NCBI RefSeq assembly: GCF_030269125.1
Contig: NZ_BSSM01000004.1
Span: forward strand, 62,001-126,000
Direction of reading: 5' to 3'
DNA: 64,000 nucleotides
From: Streptomyces hygroscopicus subsp. hygroscopicus
GTDB taxonomy: Bacteria; Actinomycetota; Actinomycetes; Streptomycetales; Streptomycetaceae
Shown here: piece after piece, positions 32,799 to 42,326 of the stretch
How the letters are laid out: each line of letters begins with the position of its first letter
Position numbering within the stretch: position 1 is the stretch's first letter
Program-made: the position numbers and the translations under genes
The notes under the pieces: generated by a model
Databases searched by the model: none
Told to the model about the DNA's origin: nothing
The model's input: only the letters and a program-made list of their open reading frames with translations

Positions 32799-35713
32799 CC
32801 CGCCGCTCCCCCCGGGCGCCGGCCGCGGCGTCGCACCAGCCCTTTGCGGACCTCCTCGGCGGCGAGCAGCAGAGCCCCGAACGCGGCGAGCACGGCCCAC
32901 TCGGCGAGGGTCAGGGGCGCGGTGTTGAAGACCGCCTGGAGCGGGGGCGCGTAGCTGATGGCGGCCATCAGCCCGATGCCGAAGCAGCCGGCCGCCAGCA
33001 GCCACGGGTTGCCCAGCAGGCCCGCCCGGAACACGCTCTGCCGGTCGGTGCGTACGGCGAGGGCGTTGAAGAACTGGCTGACCACGATGCCGGCCTGAAC
33101 CATGGTGATCGCCTCCCGGTAGACGGGGTCCGCCTTGGTGAACTGCGCGTAGGGGATGCCGGAGGCGTGGATGTGCCAGAAGAAGACGGCGCACACGCCG
33201 ACGGCCTGGATACCGCCGAGGAAGAGGACGCGGCCCATGACGGCCGTCGAGAAGAGCCGCTCCCGTCGGGGCCTGGGCGGGCTGTCCATGACGTCGGGTT
33301 CCATCGGCTCCGCGCCCAGGGCCAGGGCGGGCAGCACGTCCGAGCCGAGGTCGATGGCGAGGATCTGCACGGCGGTGATCGGCACCAGCGGGAACCCGGC
33401 GAAGGTCGCCGCGAGGATCGGCACGAGTTCGGCGATGTTGTGACTGAACAGGTAGATCAGGAACTTGCGGATGTTCCGGTAGACCGACCGGCCCAGGCCG
33501 ACCGCGGTGGTGATCGAGGCGAACGAGTCGTCGAGCAGCACCATCACGGCCGCCTCGCGGGCGACGTCGGTACCCGAGGCACCCATGGCGACGCCGATGT
33601 CCGCGTGCTTGAGCGCCGGCGCGTCGTTGGCTCCGTCGCCGGTGACGGCGACGACCTCACCGCGCCGCTGCAGCGCCGTCACCACCCGCATCTTGTGCTC
33701 GGGATCGACCCGGCACAGCAGCAGTTCGGCGCGGCCGGCCAGCAGGGCGTCCAGACCGGCGTCGTCCAGCGCGTCCAGCTCGGCGCCGGTCACCACGGCC
33801 GGCGCCGGCCCGCGCACGATGCCGACTCGGCGGGCGACCGCCTCCGCGGTCAGCGGGTGGTCACCGGTCACCATGACGATGCGGATGCCCGCCCGCCGGC
33901 ACGCGTCGACCGCCTCCCGCACTTCCGGCCGCGGCGGATCGTACATCCCCGTGAGCCCCAGCAGCGTCAGCCCCGACTCGACCTCCGCGAGCGGCGGCCG
34001 TCGCCCGGCCACCCGCCGCCGGGCGACCGCGAGCACGCGCAGACCCTGCCCGGCCATGCCGTCCGCCGCCGCGGTCACCCGGGCCCGGTACGCCTGCGTC
34101 AGCGCGGTCCCAGCCCCCGCCACGCCGACGGCGTCGCAACGGGCCAGCACCTCCAGCGGCGCGCCCTTGACGCAGGCGAAGAACGTGCCGTCACCATCGC
34201 GGTGCACCGTGCTCATCAGCTTGCGCCCGGAGTCGAACGGATACTCCGCCACCCGGGGCGTCAGAGCCTCCTCCCGAGCCGGATCCAGACCGGCCTTGCG
34301 AGCGGCCACGAGCAGGGCGCCCTCGGTGGGGTCCCCGAGCACCCGCCACGTCTCGCGCCCGGCCGGCGGCACCAGCCGGGCGTTGCCGCACAGGGCCGCC
34401 GCCCGCAGCAGCTCCCGCACCCCCGGCGCGTCGGCGACCTCGCCCACCGGCGCGTACCCCACCCCCGTCACCGGGTGCGGCACACCGTCCGCCCACAGCT
34501 GTACGACGGTCATCTCGGCCTGGGTGAGGGTGCCCGTCTTGTCCGTGCAGATCACGCTGGTCGAGCCCAGTGCCTCCACGGCGAGCAGCTGCTTGACGAG
34601 CGCGTGCCGGCGGGCCATCCGGCGGACACCGATCGCCAGCGACACCGACAGCGTGGCCGGCAGCCCCTCCGGGACGAGCGCCACCATCACCCCGAGGGAG
34701 AAGACGAACGTGTCGACGAAGGGCTGCCCCTCCGGCACCCGTACGGCGAAGAGGACGGCACCCGTCGCGAGCGCCACGCCCGCGACCCGGCGGGCCATGA
34801 CGGCCACCTGCCGCTGGAGCGGGGTCCGCTGCCTCGGGGCGGCCGCGGTGAGCCGGAAGATCCGCCCGAACTCGGTGGCCGTGCCCGTGGCGTACACGAC
34901 GGCCTTGCCCGTGCCGGCGACCAGGTCGGTGCCCATGAACACGCAGTTGCGCGCACGTAGCGGCGGTCCCGGCGGCACGGGTCCGGCGACCCGCCCGACC
35001 GGCTCGCTCTCCCCGGTGAGCGGGGCGTTGTCGACCGCGGCCTCCTGGGCCTCGACCAGCCGGCAGTCGGCCGGTACCGCGTCCCCCGCCTCCAGGACCA
35101 CCACGTCGCCCGGCACCAGGTCCCGGGCCGGCAGCTCACGCCGCTCCCCGTCCCTCAGCACCCGGCAGGTGTGCGGCACCATCGCCTGGAGGGACTGCGC
35201 CGTGCGCTCGGCGGAGTACTCCTGGGCGAAGCCGATGCCGGCGTTGAGCAGGACCACCCCGAGGATCGCCAGGGCGAGCTGGAGGGTGGCCGGATCGCGG
35301 GGACGCCCGAGGCCGTAGGCGAGGAACGTGATCGCCGAGGAGACCAGCAGGACCACCGCGAACAGGTCGGTGAACTGTGCGAGCAGCCGGCGCCACAGCC
35401 GGCCGCGCCGCGCGCCCGGCAGGACGTTGGGGCCGTGGCCGTCCTGCCGGGCGGCGGCCTCGGCGGACGGAAGGCCGCGTGGGGAGCTGTCCAGGGCGGC
35501 GAAGACGTCGGGAACGGACAGCGAGGGAAGGCGCGGCGTGGACCCGTTCCACCCGTCCGCGGGCGGGGCCGGCCTGGGCGAGCGCCGGTCCGGCCCGGGG
35601 GCCGGCGCGGACACCGGACGCGTCCCGTCGTGCGTACGGCGGGAGCGGCCGGCGCCGCCGGGAAGCCCGTGCGATCGCTCCCCACCGCGCGGTGAAGTCC
35701 GATCAGACGACAT
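32795..35713 (-). CDS. Type II cation-transporting P-type ATPase
   Basis: 972 residues. Actuator motif TGES (233-236), helix-4 motif VPEGLPATL (347-355) and the phosphorylation site DKTGT (D391), then GDGAND in the hinge, with about ten membrane helices. PEGL in place of PEGL/PCAL variants and overall order place it with Ca2+/Na+,K+-type pumps (mycobacterial CtpF-like) rather than with copper or zinc pumps. The first 60 residues are a disordered Pro/Arg/Ser-rich extension, so a later start is possible. It overlaps the nitroreductase by 11 bp and is coupled to two K+-transport regulators, pointing to ion homeostasis under energy stress. Confidence 0.9.
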   Translation of the reverse strand: MSSDRTSPRGGERSHGLPGGAGRSRRTHDGTRPVSAPAPGPDRRSPRPAPPADGWNGSTPRLPSLSVPDVFAALDSSPRGLPSAEAAARQDGHGPNVLPGARRGRLWRRLLAQFTDLFAVVLLVSSAITFLAYGLGRPRDPATLQLALAILGVVLLNAGIGFAQEYSAERTAQSLQAMVPHTCRVLRDGERRELPARDLVPGDVVVLEAGDAVPADCRLVEAQEAAVDNAPLTGESEPVGRVAGPVPPGPPLRARNCVFMGTDLVAGTGKAVVYATGTATEFGRIFRLTAAAPRQRTPLQRQVAVMARRVAGVALATGAVLFAVRVPEGQPFVDTFVFSLGVMVALVPEGLPATLSVSLAIGVRRMARRHALVKQLLAVEALGSTSVICTDKTGTLTQAEMTVVQLWADGVPHPVTGVGYAPVGEVADAPGVRELLRAAALCGNARLVPPAGRETWRVLGDPTEGALLVAARKAGLDPAREEALTPRVAEYPFDSGRKLMSTVHRDGDGTFFACVKGAPLEVLARCDAVGVAGAGTALTQAYRARVTAAADGMAGQGLRVLAVARRRVAGRRPPLAEVESGLTLLGLTGMYDPPRPEVREAVDACRRAGIRIVMVTGDHPLTAEAVARRVGIVRGPAPAVVTGAELDALDDAGLDALLAGRAELLLCRVDPEHKMRVVTALQRRGEVVAVTGDGANDAPALKHADIGVAMGASGTDVAREAAVMVLLDDSFASITTAVGLGRSVYRNIRKFLIYLFSHNIAELVPILAATFAGFPLVPITAVQILAIDLGSDVLPALALGAEPMEPDVMDSPPRPRRERLFSTAVMGRVLFLGGIQAVGVCAVFFWHIHASGIPYAQFTKADPVYREAITMVQAGIVVSQFFNALAVRTDRQSVFRAGLLGNPWLLAAGCFGIGLMAAISYAPPLQAVFNTAPLTLAEWAVLAAFGALLLAAEEVRKGLVRRRGRRPGGAAG

Positions 35714-36698
35714 CGAGCACTTCGGCCACCGGCCGCCGCGGGCTCGCGGGGCCCTCGGGGCCGTAGCCGAGCCGGATCACCATCTGGACGTACGCCATGG
35801 CCGAGACGGGGTCACGGACGGCCCACCGGACCTCGGACCACTCCAGGGGCTGGGAGGTGAGCGAGGCGACCAGCCCGTCGGTGGTGGCCCGGAGCAGGAC
35901 CCGCTCCAGTGCCTGACCGGCGCGCAGCCAGTCCACCGGGCCGTCCTCGACCGTGCCCAGCAGCGCGATGTTCGGGTTCTGCTCGAAGACGGCCTGGCCG
36001 CGTCCGGGTACCGGGCGGCCCGCGGCGAAGTCGCGTACCGGAACGGAGGTGCCGTGCTGCCGGGGGCCGAACGCCTCGGCGGGGATGCCGTCGGACGCCC
36101 CGGGGGCGCCCGGCGCCGCCGGTTCCGTGTGCGCCCACCGCGCCGTCTCCGCACGCCACGCCGGATCGCTCGCCTCCCGGCCCTCGGCGTCCCGCACCAG
36201 CTCCAGGACCGACCGCACGTGCCAGGCACCCGGGAAGACCAGTTGGGCCCCCTCGGCAAGGGCCGCGTCCGACAGCCGCTCCCTGACGGCGGCCGGGATG
36301 TCCTCGTCGCGGTAGGGGAGACGACTGGAGTGCCGCCTCGGGACCGCCGGGTGGAGCACGGCCAGCGCGGCGTCGGGTGATCCGGTGCCGGACAGGCGCA
36401 CCTCGGCGAGGAGTTCCGGTTGCGCCGGGTCGGGCAGCAGCCGGACGTCCGGGGCGAGTCCCGCGGCCGCGGCGGACACCCGCAGGTTCAGCAGTGCCGC
36501 GCCGCAGCCCATGTGCAGGCCCCGGTTCTCCGGGTCGGAATGCGGGAGCGTGCGCCGCAGGTCGGCGTACAACCGCAGCACCCCGCTCTCCCGCAGGTAA
36601 CGGAACGTCCAGGGCTGCGCGTTGCCCAGGGAGGGCGCCGCGACGGCGTCCGCGACCAGCGCGGTGGCCGTGCTCACGGCGAGGGGCTCTGCGGTCAC
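35703..36698 (-). CDS. Acg-type nitroreductase-like FMN protein
   Basis: 331 residues. AVAAPSLGNAQPWTFRY is the nitroreductase phosphate-loop (S.xNxQPW), RHSSRLPYRDEDIP lies mid-protein and the C-terminal ASLTSQPLEWSEVRWAV / MVIRLGYGP block is the second half of the duplicated fold. The length and the weak first half fit the Acg family (Mtb Rv2032, a DosR-regulon protein thought to sequester FMN) rather than a classical 200-residue nitroreductase. It is second in the usp operon, 30 bp after the stress protein gene. Confidence 0.87.
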   Translation of the reverse strand: MTAEPLAVSTATALVADAVAAPSLGNAQPWTFRYLRESGVLRLYADLRRTLPHSDPENRGLHMGCGAALLNLRVSAAAAGLAPDVRLLPDPAQPELLAEVRLSGTGSPDAALAVLHPAVPRRHSSRLPYRDEDIPAAVRERLSDAALAEGAQLVFPGAWHVRSVLELVRDAEGREASDPAWRAETARWAHTEPAAPGAPGASDGIPAEAFGPRQHGTSVPVRDFAAGRPVPGRGQAVFEQNPNIALLGTVEDGPVDWLRAGQALERVLLRATTDGLVASLTSQPLEWSEVRWAVRDPVSAMAYVQMVIRLGYGPEGPASPRRPVAEVLDVV

Positions 36699-36728
36699 GG
36701 TGGCTTCCCTTCGTACCGGCTCTGTCGC

Positions 36729-37643
36729 TCACCCGCGGGTCGGGACCGCGATGACAGGACAGCGGGCGTGGTGCAGCACGCCCTGGCTCACGGAGCCCAG
36801 CAGCATGCCGGCGAAGCCGCCGCGGCCCCGGGTGCCCACCACCAGGCCCAGCGCATGGGCCGAGGCCTCGGTGAGGACCTGGACCGGATGGCCCGCGACC
36901 ACTTCGTGGTGCAGCTCCACCTCGGGGTAGCGCGCGTGTCGGCCCGCCATGATCTCCGAGAGGAGCCGTCGGGACTCCTCCTGCGGCCCGCTCTCGTCGA
37001 AGACCCTCAGCGGGCCGTGCTCCCACACGAGCAGGGCCCGCAGCCCGGCGCCGCGCAGGGCGGCCTCCTCGAACGCCACGTCGACCGCCGCCGCCGAGCG
37101 TTCGCTGCCGTCGACGCCGACGACGTAGTACGGCCGGTCCTGGGTGATGTGCTCGGGTTCGGGCACGACCACCAGCGGGCAGTGCGTACGGGCCATCACC
37201 GGCAGGGCGATGGACGCGGATCCGAAGACCTCCTGGCGGCGGCTCAGGTGCCGCGAGCCGAGGACGAGGGAGGCGGCGTCGCGGCTCTGCTCGCACAGTG
37301 TCCACACCGGGTCGCCCTCGGCGAGCAGCGTGTCCACCTCCAGGTGCGGATGCCGGGCCGTGACGAACTCCGCGGCCTCCTCCAGCACCTGCTTCCCGGC
37401 CTCGTGCAGCGCCGCGTTCCACCCCTCCCAGGAGGGCGGGACCGCCTCCTTGCGATCGCCGGGCGTCGGTACGCCCTCGACATGGACCAGGCGCAGCGGC
37501 AGCCGACGGCGAGTCGCCTCGTCCGCCGCCCAGGCCGGCGCCATGCGATGGGCGCGGTCGGGATCGACGCCCACCACGATCGGCCGACGACCGGTGCTCC
37601 GGGCGGCCGGGTCGTCCTGGCTCGCGGGTACGGGAGCGGACAT
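36729..37643 (-). CDS. Universal stress protein, tandem UspA domains
   Basis: 304 residues, two UspA folds. Domain 1 begins RPIVVGVDPDRAHRMAPAWA; domain 2 begins YYVVGVDGSERSAAAVDVAFEEA and ends with GTRGRGGFAGMLLGSVSQ, which keeps the ATP-binding G-2x-G-9x-G(S) motif. Domain 1 has only GSRHLSRRQEVFGSAS, a weaker site. ATG 37643 begins MSAPVPASQDD. It heads the five-gene operon and faces hsp20 across a gap with two GGGACC-type boxes, one 74 bp upstream of its start. Confidence 0.92.
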   Translation of the reverse strand: MSAPVPASQDDPAARSTGRRPIVVGVDPDRAHRMAPAWAADEATRRRLPLRLVHVEGVPTPGDRKEAVPPSWEGWNAALHEAGKQVLEEAAEFVTARHPHLEVDTLLAEGDPVWTLCEQSRDAASLVLGSRHLSRRQEVFGSASIALPVMARTHCPLVVVPEPEHITQDRPYYVVGVDGSERSAAAVDVAFEEAALRGAGLRALLVWEHGPLRVFDESGPQEESRRLLSEIMAGRHARYPEVELHHEVVAGHPVQVLTEASAHALGLVVGTRGRGGFAGMLLGSVSQGVLHHARCPVIAVPTRG

Positions 37644-37716
37644 CGTCCTCTTCTCCTCACTGCGGCGGAGCGCCGCCGCGACTTCCATCAAAGCCCGGAA
37701 ACGCGGGCCTTGCCAG

Positions 37717-37731
37717 GGGACCATCGGCCCC
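37717..37731. promoter_or_regulatory. GGGACC-N3-GGCCCC box, usp side
   Basis: GGGACCATCGGCCCC, an imperfect dyad 74 bp upstream of the universal stress protein operon. The same pattern recurs at 37774 and 49245 and resembles in length and symmetry the DevR/DosR box of mycobacteria. Regulator not identified. Confidence 0.55.
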
Positions 37732-37773
37732 CGGGGGGACCCAACGGCACGACGCTGGGGAATCGGGACGAAA

Positions 37774-37788
37774 GGGACCTCAGGGCCC
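37774..37788. promoter_or_regulatory. GGGACC-N3-GGGCCC box, hsp20 side
   Basis: GGGACCTCAGGGCCC, 94 bp upstream of hsp20 and 42 bp from the neighbouring box. Its spacing from the start codon suits an activator site above a promoter. Confidence 0.55.
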
Positions 37789-37881
37789 GGGGTATGGGCT
37801 GTTCGGCCTCAGCGGCGGAGGGGCCCGCGCGGTGGACTGGAAGGTGTCCGCGGACAGCACGAGAGCCGAGGAGGCACGGCG

Positions 37882-38304
37882 ATGGCCACACTGACCCGCA
37901 GGCAGAGGTTCGCGTTCCCGGAGATCCCGGACTGGTTCGAGAACCTTCCGGCCCGGTTCGCGATGCCGACGATGGGTGATCTGTACACGGTGAGGATCGA
38001 GGACTACAGGGAGGACGACCGCTACGTGGTACGGGCGGAGCTCCCGGGCATGGCGCCCGAGGACATCGACGTCCTCGTCGGCGACGGAGTGCTGACGGTC
38101 CGCGCCGAACGCAGCGAGAAGGACGTCACGAAGAACCACAGCGAGATCCGGTACGGCTCCATGAGCCGCAGCGTGTCGCTGCCGCCCGGTGCCGACGAGG
38201 ACGACGTCAAGGCCGACTACACCGACGGCATGCTGACGGTCAGCGTGGGCCTGGGCACGGAGAAGCGGGAGGCGAAGCACGTGGAGATCCGGCACGGCGG
38301 CTGA
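37882..38304 (+). CDS. Hsp20/alpha-crystallin small heat shock protein
   Basis: 140 residues. The alpha-crystallin domain spans residues 32-135: YTVRIEDYREDDRYVVRAELPGM, then GDGVLTVRAER, SRSVSLPPGADEDDVKADYTDGMLTVSVGL. The usual C-terminal I-x-I motif is reduced to VEI. It acts as an ATP-independent holdase in the cytoplasm. ATG 37882 has GAGGAGG upstream. It is divergent from the usp operon and close in role to mycobacterial HspX, also a dormancy-regulon member. Confidence 0.93.
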   Translation: MATLTRRQRFAFPEIPDWFENLPARFAMPTMGDLYTVRIEDYREDDRYVVRAELPGMAPEDIDVLVGDGVLTVRAERSEKDVTKNHSEIRYGSMSRSVSLPPGADEDDVKADYTDGMLTVSVGLGTEKREAKHVEIRHGG

Positions 38305-38322
38305 ACACCGGTCGCGGCGATC

Positions 38323-38346
38323 GGCGGGCCCTGCACCGGGCCCGCC
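38323..38346. terminator. Bidirectional terminator between hsp20 and the V-ATPase operon
   Basis: GGCGGGCCC-TGCACC-GGGCCCGCC, a perfect 9-bp stem 18 bp after the hsp20 stop and about 155 bp beyond the last V-ATPase gene. Confidence 0.7.
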
Positions 38347-38501
38347 GTCGGCGTGTCCGGCGCAGGGTCGCTGTCAGGCCGCCTCGTCCGCGGCGCGCCC
38401 CGCCGCGGGAGCTTCTGTCCGGAGCGTGCGCTCGGCGGGTTCTCTGCCGGTCGGGGCCGCCCGTTCGCCCCGGGCGTCGGCGCCCCGGGTCCCGGTGTCA
38501 C

Positions 38502-39122
38502 TCACCCGCCCGCCCGGGTGGCGGCCCAGCGGCGTCGTACCGCCTCCTCGTGCTCGGACTCCTCCAACGCCAGCTCAAGGGCCGCCAGCTCGTCCCGCAG
38601 CCGGGGGATCCAGTGGCGGCGCAGGGCGCGGACCCGTTGCCGGGTCCGGCCGGTCTCGGCGGCCAGCAGGTCGGCGGCCGTCCGGTGCACGGCGAGCTCC
38701 GCCGCGGCGCGGACGGCGGCGCGGTACGCCCTCTCGGCGTGCGCGAGCGCCGTATTGGGCGCGGTCGGCTCCGCCGGGGTGCGGACCGGGTCGGTCCAGT
38801 CCACCGCCACCGGGTGGCGCACGCCCATGAGCACGGCCCAGCGGACGTCGACGCGCGCCCGGTCCGCCGGTGCGGACGCGGACAGCGCGCTCTCACCGCC
38901 GAGCAGCACTCCGCGCACCAGCCAGGTCTCCGCCTCGGCCAGCCACTCCCGCCACACCCGCTCCGCTTCCCGTGCGGCCAGCCGCGCCGTGTGCTCGCGG
39001 TCGGAGAGCAGCCGGAGTTTGCGTTCGAGCAGGTCCGCCCCGCGCGTGGCCGTGGCGAGACTGCGGCGTAGCCGCAGCCGTCCGGCCCGTCCCGCCGGGG
39101 TCCGACGCGCACGCGGGCTCAT
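38502..39122 (-). CDS. ntpD: V-type ATPase subunit D (central stalk)
   Basis: 206 residues, almost all helical, as expected for the rotor shaft. The N-terminal basic stretch (GRAGRLRLRRSLATATRGADLLERKLRLL) matches the V-type D signature (..LL..KRD.L), and the C-terminal helix (RTRQRVRALRRHWIPRLRDELAALELALEESEHEEAVRRRW) pairs with it as a coiled coil. It is the last gene of the operon; its start overlaps the subunit B stop (ATGA). Confidence 0.87.
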   Translation of the reverse strand: MSPRARRTPAGRAGRLRLRRSLATATRGADLLERKLRLLSDREHTARLAAREAERVWREWLAEAETWLVRGVLLGGESALSASAPADRARVDVRWAVLMGVRHPVAVDWTDPVRTPAEPTAPNTALAHAERAYRAAVRAAAELAVHRTAADLLAAETGRTRQRVRALRRHWIPRLRDELAALELALEESEHEEAVRRRWAATRAGG

Positions 39123-40513
39123 CGGGGTTCCTCGTCCGCCGGCGGGGCGTGCGCGTCGAGCAGTTCGGCCGGGAGCATGCCGAGTTGGCCGCGCGGCAGG
39201 GTCAGCAGCACCTCCCAGGCCCGGTCCAGGGAGTCGTCGAGCGACCGGTTCTCGTCGCGGCCCTGCGTGAGGAACCGGCTGCGGAAGGCGTCCTCCAGCT
39301 CCAGGTGGCGCAGGTCGGCCGGGCTCAGCGCGGACCTGCCGACGAGATCGGCGAGCTCCGCCACCTGACGGGAGCGGGCCAGCGCGGCGATCAGCTGGGC
39401 CGCGAGGGCCGGATGGTCGCCACGGGTCAGCCCGGGACCGGTTCCCTTGCGCATCAACCGCGACAGCGAGGCGAGCGGATCCACGGGCGGATAGGCACCG
39501 GCGGCCTGGACGTCGGCGGACAGCACGATCTGGCCCTCCGTGATGTAGCCGGTCAGATCGGGCACCGGGTGGGTGATGTCGCCCCCCGGCATGGTGAGCA
39601 CGGGCAGGACGGTGACCGAGCCCGGCCGCCCCCTGATCCTGCCGCAGCGCTCGTAGAGGGAGGCGAGGTCGCTGTAGAGATAGCCGGGATAGGCGCGCCG
39701 GGCCGGGATCTCACCGCGCGCGGCGGACACCTCGCGCAGCGCCTCCGCGTAGGCCGTCATGTCCGTCATCACCACCAGCACGTGGCGGCCCTCCGCGAAA
39801 GCGAGGTGCTCGGCGACGGTCAGGGCCAGCCGCGGGGTGAGCATCCGTTCGATCACCGGGTCGTCGGCGGTGTTGACGAACAGCACCAGCTCCCGGGCGG
39901 CGGAACGCGCGGCGAGGGCGTCCCGCACGAACGCCGTGTCGGCGTGCGTGAGCCCCATCCCGGCGAACACCACGGCGAACGGCTCGCCTCCGCAGGTCGC
40001 CTGGTCGGCGATCTGCACCGCGAGTTCCAGGTGCGGCAGCCCGGCCGCGGAGAACACCGGCAGTTTCTGGCCCCGCACCAGCGTGGTCAGCACGTCCACG
40101 GCGCCCACGCCGGTGAGCACCGGCTCGTTGGGCGGTTCCCGGCGCACCGGATTGATCGGCGCGCCGCCGACCGCCGCGGAGGACACACCCAGCACCGGAG
40201 GGCCGCCGTCGGCCGCCTCCCCCCGCCCGTTGCACACCCGGCCCAGCCAACCGGTGCCCACGGGGATCCGCAGCGGCGACCCGGAGAAGGCGACCCGGGT
40301 GCCGGTGCGGTTCATCCCGGCCGTGTCCTCCAGGACCTGCACCACCGCCAGGTCGCGGTCCACGTCCAGCACCAGCCCGTGCCGCCGCTCACCGGAGTCG
40401 AGGACGATCGTGGCGAACTCGTCCCAGCCGACACCGCTCACCCCCTCGACGACCACCAGCGGGCCCCGCAGCTCGCGGACGCCCGTGTACTCGATCGGCG
40501 CGGGACCGGTCAT
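39119..40513 (-). CDS. ntpB: V-type ATPase subunit B (non-catalytic)
   Basis: 464 residues with the V-type B pattern: YTGVRELRGPLVVVEGV, GRVCNGRGEAADGGPPV, PVRREPPNEPVLTGVGAVDVLTTLVRGQKLPVFSAAGLPH, and VLVVMTDMTAYAEALREVSAARGEIPARRAYPGYLYSDLASLYERCGRI. The P-loop is absent (the site reads VFSAAGLPH), as normal in B. It has GGAGG upstream. A 10-codon ORF (40510-40542) with its own Shine-Dalgarno ends on the B start codon. Confidence 0.94.
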   Translation of the reverse strand: MTGPAPIEYTGVRELRGPLVVVEGVSGVGWDEFATIVLDSGERRHGLVLDVDRDLAVVQVLEDTAGMNRTGTRVAFSGSPLRIPVGTGWLGRVCNGRGEAADGGPPVLGVSSAAVGGAPINPVRREPPNEPVLTGVGAVDVLTTLVRGQKLPVFSAAGLPHLELAVQIADQATCGGEPFAVVFAGMGLTHADTAFVRDALAARSAARELVLFVNTADDPVIERMLTPRLALTVAEHLAFAEGRHVLVVMTDMTAYAEALREVSAARGEIPARRAYPGYLYSDLASLYERCGRIRGRPGSVTVLPVLTMPGGDITHPVPDLTGYITEGQIVLSADVQAAGAYPPVDPLASLSRLMRKGTGPGLTRGDHPALAAQLIAALARSRQVAELADLVGRSALSPADLRHLELEDAFRSRFLTQGRDENRSLDDSLDRAWEVLLTLPRGQLGMLPAELLDAHAPPADEEPR

Positions 40514-40542
40514 ACCGCCTCCTGGGGCCGGGATGTCGTCAT
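40510..40542 (-). CDS. Possible 10-codon minigene MTTSRPQEAV coupling subunits A and B
   Basis: The 61-bp A-B spacer holds AAGGAG, then 5 nt, then an ATG whose 10-codon frame ends in a TGA overlapping the subunit B ATG (ATGA). All other junctions in the operon are coupled by such overlaps, so the minigene may let ribosomes reload for B, needed in three copies per enzyme. No conservation data. Confidence 0.35.
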   Translation of the reverse strand: MTTSRPQEAV

Positions 40543-40574
40543 GCCGGCTCCTTGGGCCTTGGGCCGGAACGTCC

Positions 40575-42326
40575 TCACGCGGTCTCCTTCAGCCGGGCCA
40601 GCACAAGGTCGCGGGCCGCCGTCACCGGGGCGGTCTCGGCCGGGGCCGCCGTCTCACGGGCCCGCAGCAACGGGGTGAAGTCGACCGCCTCGACGGCGTC
40701 CGCGGTCGTACCGGCCTCCACCAGCTCCAGACAGCGGTCGATCACGGTCAGTACGGCGTCCACCAGGGCTGCGGTCTTCTCGGGCGTGCTGTAGGCGTCC
40801 GCCGGGCTCAGCGCGTTCTGCTGGACCGCGGCCTCGCGCAGCAGCCGTCCGGCGAGTACGTCGACCCGCTCCCGGGGCGGCAGCGCGGTGATGCCGACCA
40901 GCTCCACCAGGTCGGCGAGCCGGTCGGCCTGCGCCAGCTGCCGCGCCACGCGCCCGCGCCGCTCGGCCCACCGCGGGTCGCCGCCCCGCGCGTGTGCGGC
41001 GGCCAGCGCGGGGGCGTCCCGGGAGAAGGACTCGGACCAGGACACGGCCGGATAGTGCCGTGCGTAGGCGAGATCGCGGTCCAGGCTCCACAGGCAGCGC
41101 ACGAACCGTTCGGTGTGCGCGGTGACCGGCTCGGTGCGGTCGCCGCCCGGCGGGGACACCGCGCCGATCACCGTGACCGACCCGTCGGCGCCGCCGAGGG
41201 TGCGGACCGCCGCCGCCCGCTCGTAGAACGCGGCGAGCTGCGAGGCGAGTCCGGCCGGATAGCCCTCCTCGGCGGGGAGTTCGCCCATGCGGGAGGCGAA
41301 CTCGCGCAGCGCCTCCGCCCAGCGGGAGGTCGAGTCGGCGATCAGGACGACGTGGAGACCCATGTCGCGGAAGTACTCGGCGACCGTCGCTCCCGTGTGC
41401 ACGCTCGCCTCGCGCGCCATCATCGGCATGTTCGAGGTGTTCGCGATCGTCACGGTCCGCTCCGCCAGCCGGCCCCCGGTCCGCGGATCGGTCAGTGCTC
41501 CCAGCTCCTCGATGACGTCCGCCATCTCGTTGCCGCGCTCGCCGCAGCCGACGTACACGATCACGTCCGCGTCGCACCACTTGGCGATCTGCTGCAACAG
41601 CATGGTCTTGCCGGTGCCGAAACCGCCCGGGACGGCGACCGTGCTGCCCCGGGCCACGGGGAAGAGCAGGTCGACGGCCCGCTGACCGGTGTTCAGGGGC
41701 AGGTCGGCCGGCACCCGCCGGGCGACCGGGCGCGGCCTGCGCACCGGCCAGGGCTGCGCCATCCGCACCTCCTGCCCGCCGACCTCGGCGACCACGGCGT
41801 CCGAGGGGTGCTCGCCCGCCGGCGCGATCCACCCCACCTCGCCCGCCAGGCCCGGAGGCACCAGCAGCCGCAGCGGAACCCGCGCGCCGATCTCCCCGAG
41901 GACCTCACCGGCCGCCACCCCGGTTCCTCGCGTCACCCGGGGAGTGAACGGCCACGACGGCCGCCGGGACGCACCGGCCGCGGGCGCGTCCGACGCGAGC
42001 AGGTCGCCGCTGTCGGCCAGCGGACGCAGCAGACCGTCGAAGACGCCGCCGAGCAGTTCCGGTGACAGCCGCACCGACAACGGCGTCCCCAGGGGCTCGG
42101 CCGGGTGCCCGGGGGCCAGCCCGCCGGTGTACTCGTACGCCTGGACGGTCGCCGTGTCGCCGTCGATGGCGACGACCTCGCCCGGGAGCCGGCCGGTGCC
42201 CAGCGCGACCAGGTCGTGCATGGCGACGTCGGCGGGACAGGCGACCTCCACGAGGGGACCGCAGACGCGCAGGATCCGGGAACGGCCCGCCCCGGGGGCC
42301 GGTGCCGGGACGTCGGTGGCGCTCAC
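40575..42326 (-). CDS. ntpA: V-type ATPase subunit A (catalytic)
   Basis: 583 residues. Residues 234-241 are the P-loop GGFGTGKT. The A-type non-homologous insertion is present (about 120-190). VGCGERGNEMADVIEEL gives the catalytic glutamate region, NTSNMPMMAREAS and DSTSRWAEALREFASRMGELPAEEGYPAGL follow as in V/A-type A subunits. It forms the alternating A3B3 head and hydrolyses or makes ATP. Start overlaps the E stop (ATGA). Confidence 0.95.
   Translation of the reverse strand: MSATDVPAPAPGAGRSRILRVCGPLVEVACPADVAMHDLVALGTGRLPGEVVAIDGDTATVQAYEYTGGLAPGHPAEPLGTPLSVRLSPELLGGVFDGLLRPLADSGDLLASDAPAAGASRRPSWPFTPRVTRGTGVAAGEVLGEIGARVPLRLLVPPGLAGEVGWIAPAGEHPSDAVVAEVGGQEVRMAQPWPVRRPRPVARRVPADLPLNTGQRAVDLLFPVARGSTVAVPGGFGTGKTMLLQQIAKWCDADVIVYVGCGERGNEMADVIEELGALTDPRTGGRLAERTVTIANTSNMPMMAREASVHTGATVAEYFRDMGLHVVLIADSTSRWAEALREFASRMGELPAEEGYPAGLASQLAAFYERAAAVRTLGGADGSVTVIGAVSPPGGDRTEPVTAHTERFVRCLWSLDRDLAYARHYPAVSWSESFSRDAPALAAAHARGGDPRWAERRGRVARQLAQADRLADLVELVGITALPPRERVDVLAGRLLREAAVQQNALSPADAYSTPEKTAALVDAVLTVIDRCLELVEAGTTADAVEAVDFTPLLRARETAAPAETAPVTAARDLVLARLKETA

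Noticed and set aside
40575..42326. F-type ATP synthase beta subunit
   Set aside because: The A-type insertion near residues 120-190, the GGFGTGKT P-loop and the operon partners I, K, D and E mark a V/A-type enzyme.
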